Positions 34,410-47,130 are shown, counted from the stretch's first letter. The stretch is 64,000 nt of DNA from Ophioderma brevispina (GCA_023653785.1 JAMKCH010036015.1:1-64000), one strand, 5' to 3'. The notes: generated by a model from the sequence alone, not told the origin. Numbers and translations are program-made.

Positions 34410-35295
34410 CGGAAAATGCGTTTCGTTGCATCTGGGCCGTCAACAACTATTTTTGGTCGCGCAAATGACTCTCATTGGCTCTCATTGCATCTGGGCCTCC
34501 TTACCGGAAAATGACGCGATGTTTTTTCGTTGGCACCTGGTCCGTCTTCCCGGAAAATGACGCGATGTTTTTCGTTGCATCTGGGCGTCCTTCCGGGAAA
34601 ATGACGCGATGTTTTTTCGTTGCATCTGGGCCGTTATGGACTGGAAATGATGCGATGGCTTTTCACTGCATTTCTGACGGTTTGCCCGCAGAAGCGCAAT
34701 TCTTTCATCAGCGGGTGACACTGTACAAATGCCATAGACCCTTTCCGATTTCGATTGTGATAGCGCACCATTTTCGATAAGCTTTGGTTATTATGCATAA
34801 ACGTATTCGTGACGTACACCGGAGCAGACGTAAGCATAATAGCGCCACGCCACGACTGTGATTAGCGTATAGCCCTACTCACGACTGCGAACTATAAGCA
34901 CAATTTCATGCAGATCAGTTTGCAGTACGCATCCATTATTTATTTATTTATTTATATTATTTTATTTACCTGTTTTTATTGCATTTCACGCGATGTTTCT
35001 CGTTGCATCTGGGACGTCTTTCGGTAAAAAATGGCGCGATGTTTTTCGTTGCATCTGAGCCGTCTTCCGCGAAATGACGCGATGTTTTTCGTTGGCATTT
35101 GGGCCGTCTTCCGGAAAATGGCGCGATGTTTGTCGTTGGCATCTGGGCCCGTTTTATTGACGTTACGCTACTTATTCCTGTGCCGGAAAAACGGCGTCGC
35201 GATGCAATGAAACGCACAACTTGCTCTCGTTGCATCTGGGCCGTTAAATAACAATAGATGCCTTTCGTTGCATTTGGGCCGCGCCGTCAAAAGCC
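34410..35295. repeat. ~45 bp minisatellite in two blocks
   Basis: The unit contains CGTTGCATCTGGGCCGTC, TTCCGGAAAATGA and CGCGATGTTTTT. Unit starts at 34528, 34573 and 34618 are exactly 45 bp apart. In the second block, starts at 35001, 35047, 35090 and 35134 are 43-46 bp apart. Unrelated sequence (about 34690-34980, with a TTTA run at 34937-34965) separates the blocks. Because 45 is a multiple of three, the minus strand of block one stays open as a 15-residue repeat (e.g. RKNIASFSRKDAQMQ), but spacing in block two breaks this. Confidence 0.85.
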
Positions 35296-36430
35296 CCGGT
35301 CCTGGTTAAGGGTTAATGTACAAAAATGTGCTATTTAAGAACTTGCTTCATTCGCGGCTGCATTTATATCCGAAGTTGGATATATATGCTGTAGCATTTC
35401 ATTTCTTTCAATGATTTAATTTAAAAGGAATTTCCAAAGCTGAATGACGTTATACCGTACATGAAAAATGCATCAAGCACCCCATTGTGTTGGGTTGCCC
35501 TAAAAGAGCAAAAAACTTTATATAATGTTTGCTGGTATATTCAGGAAGATTTCATAATAACTCTCATGACTACAAATAAATAAACACCATGAGCAGTGTT
35601 CACAAGCAAACACACCAAATTTGAGGTGTGAGCTACATATTTCAAGAAATCCAGATAGCATATTCACACTTTTGCATGGTTCTGCCATTTACGGGGAGAG
35701 CCTCGAACTGCCAGCAATATGAATGGGAGGATTTACACAATAGTTCACTCAGGTTCGATTTTCTGACAAAAAAAACAATAACCTAGCAAGAGATTGTACA
35801 CCAACAAAATTTCTGTACAAAAAAAAAACCCTGATAAAAAAAACCATTAGTTTAAATTTATAGTGAAAAAAAATAAAAAAAATAAAAAAAATTCTTTGTG
35901 TTTTTTTAATGAAACTAAAGCTATTGGCATAAAAGTCAACAGACATCACAACAGTCGTCCTGTAATCTCTCTGCTGAGTCGCTATACTTTTTTAATCCCC
36001 ATTCCCCCAGAATCTTTTGCTAGAAACCAAGTTTGAGAGGCTTGCCACAAGTCATCATTTTCCAATGCTCCAAAAAAAGTCACCACAGTGTTTTTTTTGA
36101 ATGGGGTGCATAAGTGTAGCATTCCTATGGAAACATATTGCTAGAAACCAAGTCACTTCCTTATATTAGCAAAAAATGATACTTTCATTAGGGTCATTTT
36201 GTACATAAACAAGTGACTATTTAATGATGTGAACCCTACACCATAAATTTGTCCCAAACTTTTCACTTTTTATAAAATAGCAGTGCTTTTTTTTACTAAT
36301 TACAACAACATTAGTATACACATAAATATCACAAACATCAACACCACCAGTACCAACAAGTGGTTCGTGAACCACTTGCAATCCACCTATCGCAATCCAG
36401 CTTTCCTTCACTCCTATTTTATAACTCGTC
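35296..36430. other. Non-coding stretch with A-rich tract
   Basis: A-rich simple sequence at about 35818-35892. The phrase TTGCTAGAAACCAAGT recurs at 36018 and 36140. No gene recognised. Confidence 0.4.
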
Positions 36431-36435
36431 CTTAG

Positions 36436-36830
36436 ATGACCTTTGACCTGTGCAAGTGACCCTTGACCTTATCACAAGAATGTGCCCATGTTGCATGCAT
36501 GGCCCAAGTTTGGTTGCAATTGGGTTTCAACTTTTCAAATTATGCCAATTTGATGTTTTCAGCCCATGTTGTAACTTTACCTCATATGAATTTGGACCTT
36601 GGCATGTGACCCTTGACTTCATTATCATATAAGGTTCTCAAGGGGCATCTATGATCCAAGTAGCAATTGGATTTTTTACTTCCCAAATGAAGCCAATTTG
36701 ATGTTTTCAGCCCATTTTATAACTTGACTCATGACCTTTGACCTTGGTATGTGACCCTTGACCTCATTTTCATATAGCAATTCCCAAGGGCATCTATGAC
36801 CTTACTTCTGTAGCAAATGGACTTTTACTT
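36436..36830. repeat. ~145 bp tandem repeat with AGGTCA-type motifs
   Basis: Three diverged units start near 36436, 36585 and 36725. Each carries TGACCTTTGACCT or its remnant, then GTGACCCTTGAC, CAAGGG-CATCTATGA and CCAATTTGATGTTTTCAGCCC. Non-coding. It shares the TGACCTTTGACC word, but not the rest of its sequence, with the satellites at 1-1915 and 61375-63150. Confidence 0.75.
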
Positions 36831-36970
36831 CTCGAATGAGAAACTTTCTCGAAACTTTAACCTTTGAAAACGCGGACAGGAGGCCACACGGTCAAACAGA
36901 ATTGAGAACTGATAGGTTCCTCCTGCAAAGCCTTGCAGACAACAACAACAAAAAATGATTTTTTTCTTAC

Positions 36971-37067
36971 CTGACTGCTTTCAGTTATTTCCTTGAAGTA
37001 ATGATGAAGCGGTTTTGGATGTAAGAGTTCAAACACCATGCAGAAATGGCCGAAAATGAAAAATGTT
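36971..37067 (-). CDS. Protein kinase exon, hinge region
   Basis: The minus-strand exon is bounded by CCACTTATATCAG (acceptor) and AGTCAG|GTAAGAAA (donor), 97 bp, entering in phase 2 and leaving in phase 0. It encodes TFFIFGHFCMVFELLHPKPL then HHYFKEITESSQ. 'F....HFCMVFELL' is the beta-5/hinge segment of eukaryotic protein kinases ('HlCLVFEll' in CMGC-type kinases), and the following residues suit helix D. It fits as the downstream continuation of the kinase exons at 47.7-50.0 kb on the same strand. At least one exon with helix alpha-C must lie between. The exon with the catalytic loop was not found at lower coordinates. Confidence 0.65.
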
Positions 37068-37542
37068 CTGATATAAGTGGAACAGATTTTGCAGTAACTG
37101 CTCTGAATACCACTTCCAACGGTAGTAACAGTTTTGTCCAGACTACATGATTAAAGGTCCATGGCATCTGTAAACATACTGTATAATACCACAAAAAAAT
37201 GGTTCATTCATTGTATGTATTGGTATCAATGTAAAATCTGATTGAAGCAGAAATGAGAAACCGTTCTTTTAATAAAAATGGGACATCATATTCACTGTGT
37301 TTTGACAAGCTTTTCAAAGAAATTCCAAAATGAAGTGATTATCGCGCTGGCAAGCGTGACCCAGAAGTGACGGTCCGAGAGTAGGAGTAACAAATACGCG
37401 ATACGAGTCATGATTGACGTGGATACGGAGTGCGCGTGCGCCCGTTTTCTTGGCATTACGTACACGTTGAGTGAATATGCGTCGTGACGGTTGTTCATAA
37501 AGGATTTAATTTTGCTTGATTGGTGCCTTAAAATTCGATAAA
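37068..37542. other. Intronic DNA, CpG-richer toward the right
   Basis: From about 37340 CpG dinucleotides become frequent (GCGATACG, CGTGGATACGGAGTGCGCG), consistent with a promoter for the plus-strand candidate exon that follows. Confidence 0.35.
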
Positions 37543-37790
37543 ATGCGCTGTATGTCGACGGGTGCACCAGCGGCGACCGTACCTACAAGGAGAAGAATTC
37601 AGAAACAGGATAGCTTTATTCAAGTTCCCAGACAAGAAACCGACAGGAGAGATAATCTGGAGTGTGCGGTTGCGGTTAGCCCACGATGTGAAGCTTGTTT
37701 ACAACTTGACTCTGACGTCATGAAACAGGGTCAATCCAACTCAAGCATCTTGATACGCGTTCGCGAAAACAGGAGAAGGCCTGTCAGTTG
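37543..37790 (+). CDS. Candidate first coding exon of an unknown gene
   Basis: An ATG at 37543 opens 86 codons (MRCMSTGAPAATVPTRRRIQ ... LECAVAVSPRCEACLQLDSD ... RVRENRRRPVSW) to a stop at 37804-37806. A good donor CAGTTG|GTATATTT at about 37790 suggests that the exon ends within the frame. Codon choice is even, CpG density is raised around it, and the region is CpG-rich just upstream. The product is basic with RRRI-x-KQDSF-type phosphorylation-like sites and four cysteines. I do not recognise it. It lies on the opposite strand to the kinase and inside its span, so it would be a nested gene or the end of the kinase locus. Confidence 0.35.
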
Positions 37791-37807
37791 GTATATTTAT
37801 CCTTGAA

Positions 37808-38950
37808 ATTAAACACTTTCCGATTTCCACTTTTCAAAAATCTGGGTTGCGATATGATCAGGATACTGTGGAGGTATGAAAATGTAAGAATTAAAGGAAA
37901 TGTCTACTCAGCCGTTGTCCATGGACTTTAAAGGGGGATGGCCCAATTTCAATCCATTTTAATAAGAGAGCAGAAAAAAAATGATTTGTAAGCCCCATAG
38001 ACTGATGGGAACTAATATTGGTCACCAAAAAATGAGTAAATTTTGGCTCAATCTTCCAAACCCAACATCCCATTCACAGAGTTAAATTAGATAAACAAAC
38101 TTCGTGCAAAAAGAAAGTTTGCTTTCTTATGGTCAAAAATTTTGACCACATCTGGATAAAATCTGGGGTTCTGGGATCAATGCTATTAACGATCGGCTAG
38201 GGCCTGAAAAACAACAGTCCAGAAGAACGTGCCTTTTCAGTTCTTTTTAAAATGTAACACACTGTTGACATTAGCAACACTAGGCTTTCAGATACTGTGT
38301 AAGATTAATGTACTTTGTACCATGTAAAAACACGACTGTTTTCTAGTAGTAATTACTGTAAATAAATAATATCAAATTACCTCAATTTGTATTTTTTTAT
38401 CCAAAAAATCATATCCATGATGGGAACTCTATGGTAAACCTGACACATGCCTTAAAATCAGTTCATATGCAAGTTTTTTTTACATTTTCATATTATGTCT
38501 CCATGGCAACCAGACCAAATTATCGGTGTCCTCAATCATCAATGGTAATTGATGCATAACTTTATACTGGGCTCCTTTTCATGGATAATTAAAACTATTC
38601 AGGTGTACTTTTCCTTTTTGACAATAGCAAAGTGAAGTACAATATCGTCATACATCTGCCCTCTTTATGACTAATTAAATTATCCATCTGTGAAACTGCT
38701 TTCCGATTCACACCTGATATTCCATTGACCTCCAAGGCACTACTCCATTTGTGAATTTTTGCTGTATTATATTTGGTCACGACTCCTCATGCCCGATTTC
38801 TCTTTATTCATTAAACTTTTGTTTGGTTTGTTTTTTACAGAACAGACGGGTTTTGCCTTGCTTGTATGGTGAATCTTATGGTAATGGAATGAATACCTTA
38901 AAAAAACGGAAAAAGAACTGCCACAACCAACTACTTTTTAATACTGGCAG
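37808..38950. other. Non-coding stretch, nothing recognised
   Basis: No exon following the 37543 candidate could be identified. AT-rich. Confidence 0.35.
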
Positions 38951-38974
38951 ATGAAGTGGCATATGTTTCTGCAT

Positions 38975-39470
38975 TTGTTAACCTTGACTGGAGAGGATGG
39001 TATTTCAAAAACTTTGGCATGGGCCACTAATGATGTACTTCTGTCACATATCATATACCCAGTCCTTTGCCACTTGAAAGTACGCTGCTTACTTCAAGAC
39101 TCTCCACTGCCATCTTTCTTCAGTCTAATTATAAAACAATTTCCCTCCCCCCCAAGTTCTTTGAAATTGTTTACTGTTTCTGAAGTACGACTACTGCATT
39201 GTCCCCCTGCTTTCAAGAAGGTACTTGGGTGAAAATCATGTATGGGAAGTGGTCACACATAAAATTCTTGCCAGATGACATTCAACTTTTTTGTACTGGA
39301 GATAAGTTTTTTACTGTTATATTTATGATCGTTGCTCCTTGACGAGGTGAGATTGGTTATTTCAAACACTTTTGCATGAGCTTCTTAATGGTGAGAGTAC
39401 TGCCAACTGTACATTGCTACCTCATACCATCTTGCTCTTGAAAGTATCTTTCTCCTAACAAAACAATGTA
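38975..39470. repeat. Two diverged direct copies, ~355 bp apart
   Basis: Similar order of words in 38983-39105 (CTTGACTGGAGAGG, GGTATTTCAAA, TTTGGCATG, ACTAATG, CACTTGAAAGTA) and 39336-39450 (CTTGACGAGGTGAG, GTTATTTCAAA, TTTTGCATG, CTTAATG, CTCTTGAAAGTA). The degree of divergence means an old duplication. Confidence 0.45.
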
Positions 39471-39713
39471 AATGATACAAGCATATCTAATCTCTCTCAC
39501 AAATGTGACTGGTCCGATGAATCCAGTTCACAATTAATGGCAAATTTAAGTATTCTGTGTGTTATGTGTGGTGCGTATGTTCTGTGGTGTGTGTAATTTA
39601 TCTTCTTCCAAATTTAGGTAAACTTTTTTATGTTATGGATGATTGCTTTTTTTTTAGATTGCGCATAAAGCTGTCAATTTGGCTTTTAGAAATACTTTTT
39701 ATCTATACAACAG

Positions 39714-39874
39714 AAAGAGTTCCATATGCACCCCTTTCAAATTCTACAGGAAACAAACACTTTTTTATTTAATATCTCACACGGACAAAAAAAACACCTA
39801 ATCCTACAGACCCAAAATTAAAAAAAATAATTGTTACATTAGAACTTTTAAGGGGAGTACATATGGAACTCTTT
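39714..39874. mobile_element. 161 bp MITE with AAAGAGTTCCATATG termini
   Basis: It begins AAAGAGTTCCATATG and ends CATATGGAACTCTTT, a perfect 15 bp inverted repeat that extends imperfectly (CACCCCTTT / AAGGGGAGTA). AT-rich, non-coding. No obvious target duplication. Confidence 0.75.
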
Positions 39875-42800
39875 GCGCCCATACAACATATGACTCCCAA
39901 AATAAATTTTCATAATCTCTTACCCTCTTCCATTGTGCACTGTAGATATCTTCAGACTTAATCCACTTTTTACGCATCTCAATCTTAATAGGTTTTTAAA
40001 TCATTTTAGTGTTTTCAAATAAATTCAAGCACATCAAACATGTTTACAACAAGCACAACAACTGCAGACCCAACCAATAATAAAACCTATACAAATCATA
40101 TGCCAGAAATCTGGCTAATCATTTTATTGTTTAAATCACAGGCACAAATACCCACCGTGTTGAACTCCTCGGAATGACCATGAAAAAAGCAGTGGAGCCT
40201 TTCTGCCATAAAAATGGACCCACTTAAGGGAAACCCAGTCATTTCTTTCTCTTTCCTTATTTCGTTCTTTTTTTTCTCCCCCCTCCCCCTTTTGATGTTC
40301 AAAAATAGTCACAAAAGGTGCCCAAAGCTCAAGTATTTGAGCTTTTTGTTTGTGAATAAAAATCAAAACCGACAAACAAATGGCTACTTTTTCATATTTG
40401 TACAACACAACAATTATTATTTGTTTAATGCTTAATCACTGTTACTTTCTTCCAATGTTTGTATAGGACTCAAGATTTATTTTCAATTCTCAAAAAATTA
40501 CTTAATAATTTTTTTCCTATAAAAAAATGGTACTGCTAAACACATACCATTTTTTTTTGTTTCACATGGTCAATAAAACAATGATTCAGACTTACCGTGA
40601 CAATATGAACATCCCAAGAATTCTTAGACTCTGATGCCACGTCTACAAAATCATAACTGTGATGTCAAATTCCACACCACTCATTTTTGCTCAATTTCCA
40701 ACTCCATCTAATATTTGCCATCAAGATCTAAATATTAGATTCATAGAATTGTGAAATGTACGTCCTTTTATATTTCTTTCTCATTACGCAAACATTATTA
40801 GTTTTCGTATTTTCCTAGAATCGGGATAATACCGCCCTAACAACATGACTACATTTAGATGTAAACTCAAAAGATTTTCTGAGTCAAGTGAGGAGCTGTT
40901 AACTGCATACACGAGAGCATCAATGATGCTGTGGCTTACTCCAGAGGTGTGGCGTTGGGTTGTGCAATGAGGTGAAACCCCAAAAAAACAAATTAAGTGG
41001 ACAATTCCATATCCTAACGTCCCTTAACTGCATTTTTTCCACTTTTCAAAAATCATGGAGCGGACCCGTTTTGTTTTGGGGGGGAGGAAAATTGCCCCTA
41101 GTAGATCTAACAAGAAAATAACGCTACCACTTTTTTGCTGGTGATCGTCAGGTATGTAGTCTATTCCGAAAAGGATGTTTGGGATAAAGGCCTATAGCCA
41201 GTAAAATTGTTCATGGTTAAGGCCAAACAAAAAAAATCCAAGGTTTGTCCCAGTAGTAGTCCAAAACCTAAAGGTAAGATGCATTTTTTTTTTATGAAAA
41301 AAAAAATTGAAAGGGCTTTCAGAAATTGCTCAAATTGGCTAAATGGCAAGAAAAGACAGTTGCAAATCAACTGATTCCATTCTTAGATTATAAAACAAAA
41401 AATATTGATTTTGGATCCTGGATATCCTTTATAAAATTGAAACATTCCTATCATAGTTTCCCTGTCTTAAATGCAAATCTTCCTCAGTAAATAAAGAACA
41501 ACAACAACAAAATACAGTAAATGGCTCCAAATTAATGGAATGTGGCCTACTACTGGCAACCAACTTGAATCCCTGCGACACACTATTCCATCAACAGTTG
41601 GACTCCCTCCAACCTTCACCTAACCCATTGGATCCTATCATCAATTACCTGACTACCCCCACCATCAACATCAACTCCATCACACCATGGAATAATGACT
41701 TTGTCTATTGTCAACTACTGATTTCAGTATGCATCAACCAGTGGCAGCAAACGTACAAGACTAACAATATATAGGTAAAAACCTATTTGCACAATTATTG
41801 CTTAAGGTACGTGGGTATATCAGGGATGAACAGTAAATATAGACTGACATTGAGGATTAGGAAGGGCTTGTGTTTGGCCCAAGCCAGGGAGATTAGTAAC
41901 AGAAATTATTTACATGTACACATTCACTGCTTGTTTTCCAACTTGATTAAAACTTTGAAAGAAAAATGAATTTTCTTCCGTTTGAAATCTTCCCCAATTT
42001 TCAATTTCCAGAAATTGTGAAGTAAAAACTACATCCTCTGTGGACCTTGATATATATGGTCAGACTGGTCTCAGAGTTATTAAACCCTGATATATGTTAT
42101 AAAGCTAAATTGCATTACATAGACAATCCCCATTCCTGTCAGCCCACCAACTCACCACAAAATCAACCATTAATAAAGGAAAAAACTTTCCCACCTCCTG
42201 GCAACCAAGTATTAGTCATGAGCCTGTCAAACCAAAGTATTATAAAATTTGTTCAGTACAGGATCTCCTGCAACTTTGGTCTTTTTTTTAAATGTTGGCT
42301 TTATGGCTTTCTTATTACTCGATTCATCTGATATGTGACCCGTACCATTTTTGCGGCGGTGAAAAAGATTCAATGAGCTGCAGGGACTTCTGTTAATCAT
42401 GTTATTTGTGAGGAAGGTCAAGGCCTGAAATACACTATTGGGCGTTTCCATACATGAATGAAAATGTATTTTGGCAGGTGAGTGGTTCTAGACCGGTTTT
42501 GTGGGTCCTCCAAAAAAATCCGGTGTGCACGGCATTTGAAAATGTCTTTCATTTTCCTCTTCCGACTGAATAACTAGGTCCAAAACTCCAGGGGGACAAA
42601 CGTATCAACCCGAATCTACTATAATAAACCTTAACGGGGGGCCGGGGGGGTGATTGAGCCCAAAAATGGGCAATGAGGGTCTCCGAAATTCGGTTGTCAG
42701 AAAATTTAAGAAATAAGCTGCGATCTCCTCAATTTCCAGTAACATTTTTGAGGGGTTTTGAAGAAACATTTGGTAGAAGTAGAATGTGGCTTTGGACATT

Positions 42801-42900
42801 GTGAAAAGTAGGGTCTATGGAAATGGTCCTAAAATCGGGGGTCACTGAACTGAAAAAGCGCCTGAAAATGAGGGGGACTTTTATAAGTGGTACAGAACCA
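39875..42900. other. Long non-coding stretch, nothing recognised
   Basis: Probably intronic to the kinase gene. Contains pyrimidine-rich sequence at 40255-40295 and A/T runs near 41286. 42450-42900 has higher GC and reads like a dispersed-repeat end. No exon found. Confidence 0.35.
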
Positions 42901-42919
42901 TACTTCCTCCCAATGTGAG

Positions 42920-42951
42920 AACTCCCCCCCACCCCCCCCCCCCCCCCCCCC
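42920..42951. repeat. Poly-C tract
   Basis: Runs of C broken by single A, about 30 nt, adjacent to the GC-richer block. Confidence 0.85.
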
Positions 42952-45690
42952 GACCGTACATTGGTTTGACGTCATACCCACATTTTGAAACATTTTTAAT
43001 TTTTATATACAATTTTTTTACCATTAACATTTAATTTCCAATTCACACACACAAGCACATGCACACATGCAAAACACACAACACAAATGTACACATACAA
43101 AATAGTACATATATAATGATAAGGGGCATTCAAAGGAAAAAAAGAATAATTTTTTAGTTGTCATACAAGAAAACTTTCTAAAATTAAGAGGTAACATACT
43201 CCTTGTGTGACAAAAATCATGTTATGCATACACTATACCTAGTGTAAAAATACTAGGGCATTGCCTATATCTATATGAAGAACACTGCAGAGTGTCAGGG
43301 TCACTCTAGCAAACATAAAAATCAGGCCTACACATAGCACATGTGGTGTATATCTAATTATGACCTTGAGGTCCAAAAAAATGGTTCCTGTTTCTTGGTA
43401 GAGACCTAACTAACAATGCATGCAAAGAGTCGCCAGACAGCTACAGTGAACCAAAAGAGTATTGACTCTGATTTGTCTAACACGAAATGTGTTACAAGGG
43501 GAACACTTTTGTGCGTTTTCTTGATAGTTTATGCCCTGTTCTACGTTTGTTAATGTATTCAAGGAGGGTGAGTGTTTGGGCCTATAGACCTTTTGCCCAA
43601 CTCCTCCATATAACTGTGTTTGTTTTTCATACTGTGGAGTAATGGGAAATAAAGTTGAGAACAATTGATTATCACCCAGCACTCTCTTATAGACTTACTT
43701 CGTAAGCCACTAAGACAGAGAAGAGAAAACCAAAATGAAATTTGTTCTTACAGTAATCTCAAGCGTCCCGGAGAAGGTCGTTTGGATCAAGTTTGTTCAA
43801 CCGCCTTAGGTGAACTTACTTCTGTCAAAAACAAAACAAACAACAATCAATGTACACTGTATAATGGGCGTAAAGCAGATCATTATATATCAAGGGTCTC
43901 CGCGATTAGTTAAAAACCCAAAACGACTTACCACCACATCTCAAGAAAAATACTTGAGATACAATATATATTAAAAGCAACCCAATTACTCATCCCATTA
44001 CCGAATGAAATGTTTAACATTTCATTTTATCCAAGTTAAATGAAGGGTGGACGTCAATATTAGTTAGTACAGGTTTTGCCCCACATTGGAGGGGTCCAGG
44101 GCAGAATGGTCAGCTGCAAACATTGATTTTGCAAGAACTCAATCTGAACACGCAATATCTGATTACAGTAAAAACGGCCGGTAAAATACCATAAAAACGA
44201 CAGAGTTTTGGTCCAATTTGTTTCCTTTTGCTGCTTTTGTGTGAGCATAAGCTAGGCAATAGCTATAGTCCATTTTTTGGTTCTATGGTAAGCAGATTAC
44301 CCATATATGCCAAGATTAGACAATCTAAGGTGGTACAGAATTCGCTTTTTTTCCTTCTCTCTGCTGATATTCATGAGTGATTTTTCTACCCTATTTACCT
44401 ATTCTGGCTATTTGCATGCAATGACAACATAACGCTTGAAGTAGCGTACCTGGAAAATGTATCCAATTGGATGGGACTGTCAGATATCGGGACCAATGCA
44501 GTGCAACCAAAAATAGCAAAATACATCAATCCAGATTAAACATTGGCCTACTTGTGCACATAAAAAATGCGACAGTGGTAAAAAATTAACAGATTTGACA
44601 GAATTATGACAGGAAACGCAGCCTAGGAGGGAAAGAAATATTCATTGTTTACATGCATATCGGCACGTCAAACAATGAATCTGAGATAGAGGCTAATTAC
44701 CCCAAACCTAGCTAGTTTTCACACACCTAACCTATTCCCCTGGTATTTTCAAGAGGCATTATCTCTTGTTTGATGTAATGGAAATGAAGAGCTAAATAGA
44801 TATAATTGTAAATCATTTTGCGATAAAACAGAAAGCATGCATAAATCAAGCTCATTTTCCATGTAGTTTTGTTCCAATTTAATAACTTTTGTACAGTACT
44901 CTACAAAAAAAAACATCACAACAACAGGTTTTTGGTAGCCTAAGCTGAAGCAAGGCTGATACAATAATTTAACAGCTGAAGTGAGGGCCATGCTCACATT
45001 AACCTCTCTTTGTAATATGTCTTTGCTCACTGTTGTTAGGATAACTTTGGCAAATCCTCTATGTACTTTACCATGTCCTCCCAGAAGTATCAATACTAAT
45101 GGTGCAGTGCTCAAGCATACTTGAAATTGATCACATGACAATGTGACCTCTTAATGACATCTGACCTTTACAACAATATTTGCCAAATTTTAGCATGCTG
45201 GAGTTTATGACCACCAGTTATGCTCCAGGAGCAGATTTTCCTGAACTAACCTTAGGGCATCTATTTGTTTTGCTTATTTTTTTTCATGGAGAGGGAGAAC
45301 TTTTAATTTTTCCTTTTAACTATAAGTTTTTTAAAAATTTAATTTTTTAATGAAGCTACACTTTGTTTAACCACCCCCAAATGTAAGGGAATTAACTGTG
45401 GATTGAAGGAATAGAATGGTGCACATTAGCAGCAGATACAGTGTGTAATGTACAATGTAATGCACGTTTATTGACTAGAGGTGAGGGTGTAACATAGAAT
45501 CACTCATGCATGCAGAAGATTTTTGCCTGCCATTAGGTAATGATTAAAGTCAAAGCAAGATTCAAACCTCACACCACTGTATCATGAGAAAATTTCACCA
45601 TTACACCAGCAAGGATTACTGTGTAGAAAATGTTTGAAAATCTTGTGATCAGCACTCAAAATAATGGATAGCCCGGCTCTATATAGTCTT
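42952..45690. other. Non-coding stretch with AC-rich patch
   Basis: 43043-43105 is rich in CACAC words. A short plus-strand frame at 43665-43913 has no domain features. No helix alpha-C exon for the kinase was found here. Confidence 0.35.
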
Positions 45691-45692
45691 TG

Positions 45693-45793
45693 TCAAAGAC
45701 GCCTCGCATTTTTATCCACCAACCGCGAGCGCGCCAAAGGCGCATGTCGAACGCCGGAGGCGTGAGGCCGAGCGGAGCGAGGCGTCTTTGCGC
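45693..45793. repeat. Compact GC-rich hairpin element
   Basis: CAAAGACGCCTCGC at 45695-45708 pairs with GCGAGGCGTCTTTG at 45778-45791, a perfect 14 bp stem with about 70 bp between. The inside has smaller palindromes (GCGCCAAAGGCGC, CGCCGGAGGCG). It stands out sharply from AT-rich surroundings. Confidence 0.7.
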
Positions 45794-45839
45794 AAATTGG
45801 TATTTCCCAGTGCAAGCATAATGTGTCAATCAAAGTATG

Positions 45840-47130
45840 CCGTCATCGTAAGCACTGCCCAATTTCATCGATGACAACGTTTTCAGATACTTGCCAATAT
45901 CGATGATGTCGCCCGTCAAAATTACCATATCGATTTTTGCACGGCCTAATTAGCATAATAGTTCACTCGACGAAGTTCTTGACAGCTGCGAGTGCGAGCG
46001 AGTCCGTACGGTATGTGAGATGGCAGATGGGCTAGTTGTAGCCCAGCTCTGAAGAAATAAAAGTCCCCAGTAAAAATTATTCCCACCTTCCCTGCACAAA
46101 CACACTGACTGGGCATACGTCAGTCATTTTATCAAATATTCGTACTGCAGTGACCAGTCCAAATCATGAAATTGCCACTCACAGACCAGAGACATGACAA
46201 GTGATTTTGAACATTAAATTAAAATGATGAATCCTGACCCGGGTATCATCATGCCACGCAAATGTGGCGTATGGCGAACATCCCAAAATTCAAGCCAGAA
46301 ATGAAGTCTAGTTCACAAATTCACGCCAAGAATTTAGGGGACACGCGCCTCCTAGTCTAGACAAGAACTTACCTCGGCAACTTACCACGACAAATTGACA
46401 AGGCACCTCCAACATAAGGCTAAACTCTCGGCCGAACCATGGCTGAATGATGCAATGAAACTACGTGTAACAATACAACATCGTTCACTACAATGACTTA
46501 AATTCACATTTATAGTAAACGTATCATCAGTACACATAGCCGTAGCTTCATCTCATATACTCAGCACAGACTGCAGCTAGCTCGAATAATCCTACACCGT
46601 CACCGGGATCCTACACCGCGACAAAACGATGCATTGTAATTCCACCATGATTTTCACCGGGTCATTTTCACAGCATCAAGTAGCTCGTTCCGTAGCGTTG
46701 CACGTCGTCCGTACCTACCTCCTATTGGAGCCCGGTATTGGAGAGGAGATAGTAGGGGCTATCGTAGCGGAAATAGCCAGAGCAACCTCGGGCTAAGCAT
46801 CAAGCAAGAGTGTTCCCCATTTTACATTCCCAGCCAGCTTGCGGTATCAGGGATCCTCGCTGTCATGGCTGTATTCGCTTTGTTTTTGAATCTGTTACCA
46901 AAACTCAATAATTGAATGGTTATTGATCAGTTCCAATAAACTCGTATTCTGGGAACTATTTTAAGCGAACAATGACATCACCATTGACCAATCAACGATC
47001 GCTATAGTTTCGTAAGAAATATCCCGAAAAACAATGAGTAACAAAGAAAAGGAAATATTTGCGAAAAGGCTTTGATTACGACTCAGCTTTGAGCGGTTCA
47101 GAGGGGGGCGGACTCACACAAATTGAATAA
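45840..47130. promoter_or_regulatory. CpG-rich stretch, possible promoter region
   Basis: CpG dinucleotides are frequent (TCGATGATGTCGCCCG, CGAGTCCGTACGG, CACCGTCACCGGGATCC, GTAGCGTTGCACGTCGTCCG), and CCAAT-type words occur (GACCAATCAACG at 46987). The kinase exons on the minus strand end at 47686, so this could be an internal promoter or the start of an unrecognised transcript. No coding exon identified. Confidence 0.35.

Noticed and set aside
34482..34721. Repeat protein with a 15-residue period
   Set aside because: The DNA unit is a minisatellite; the second block is not frame-preserving and no start, promoter or splice signal supports translation.
34410..35295. Regularly spaced repeats as a CRISPR array
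   Set aside because: Whole units repeat without unique spacers, and the genome is eukaryotic.
44749..45141. 130-codon minus-strand open frame near the kinase exons
   Set aside because: No kinase motif, no matching splice phase, and AT-rich composition. Considered and dropped as the missing alpha-C exon.
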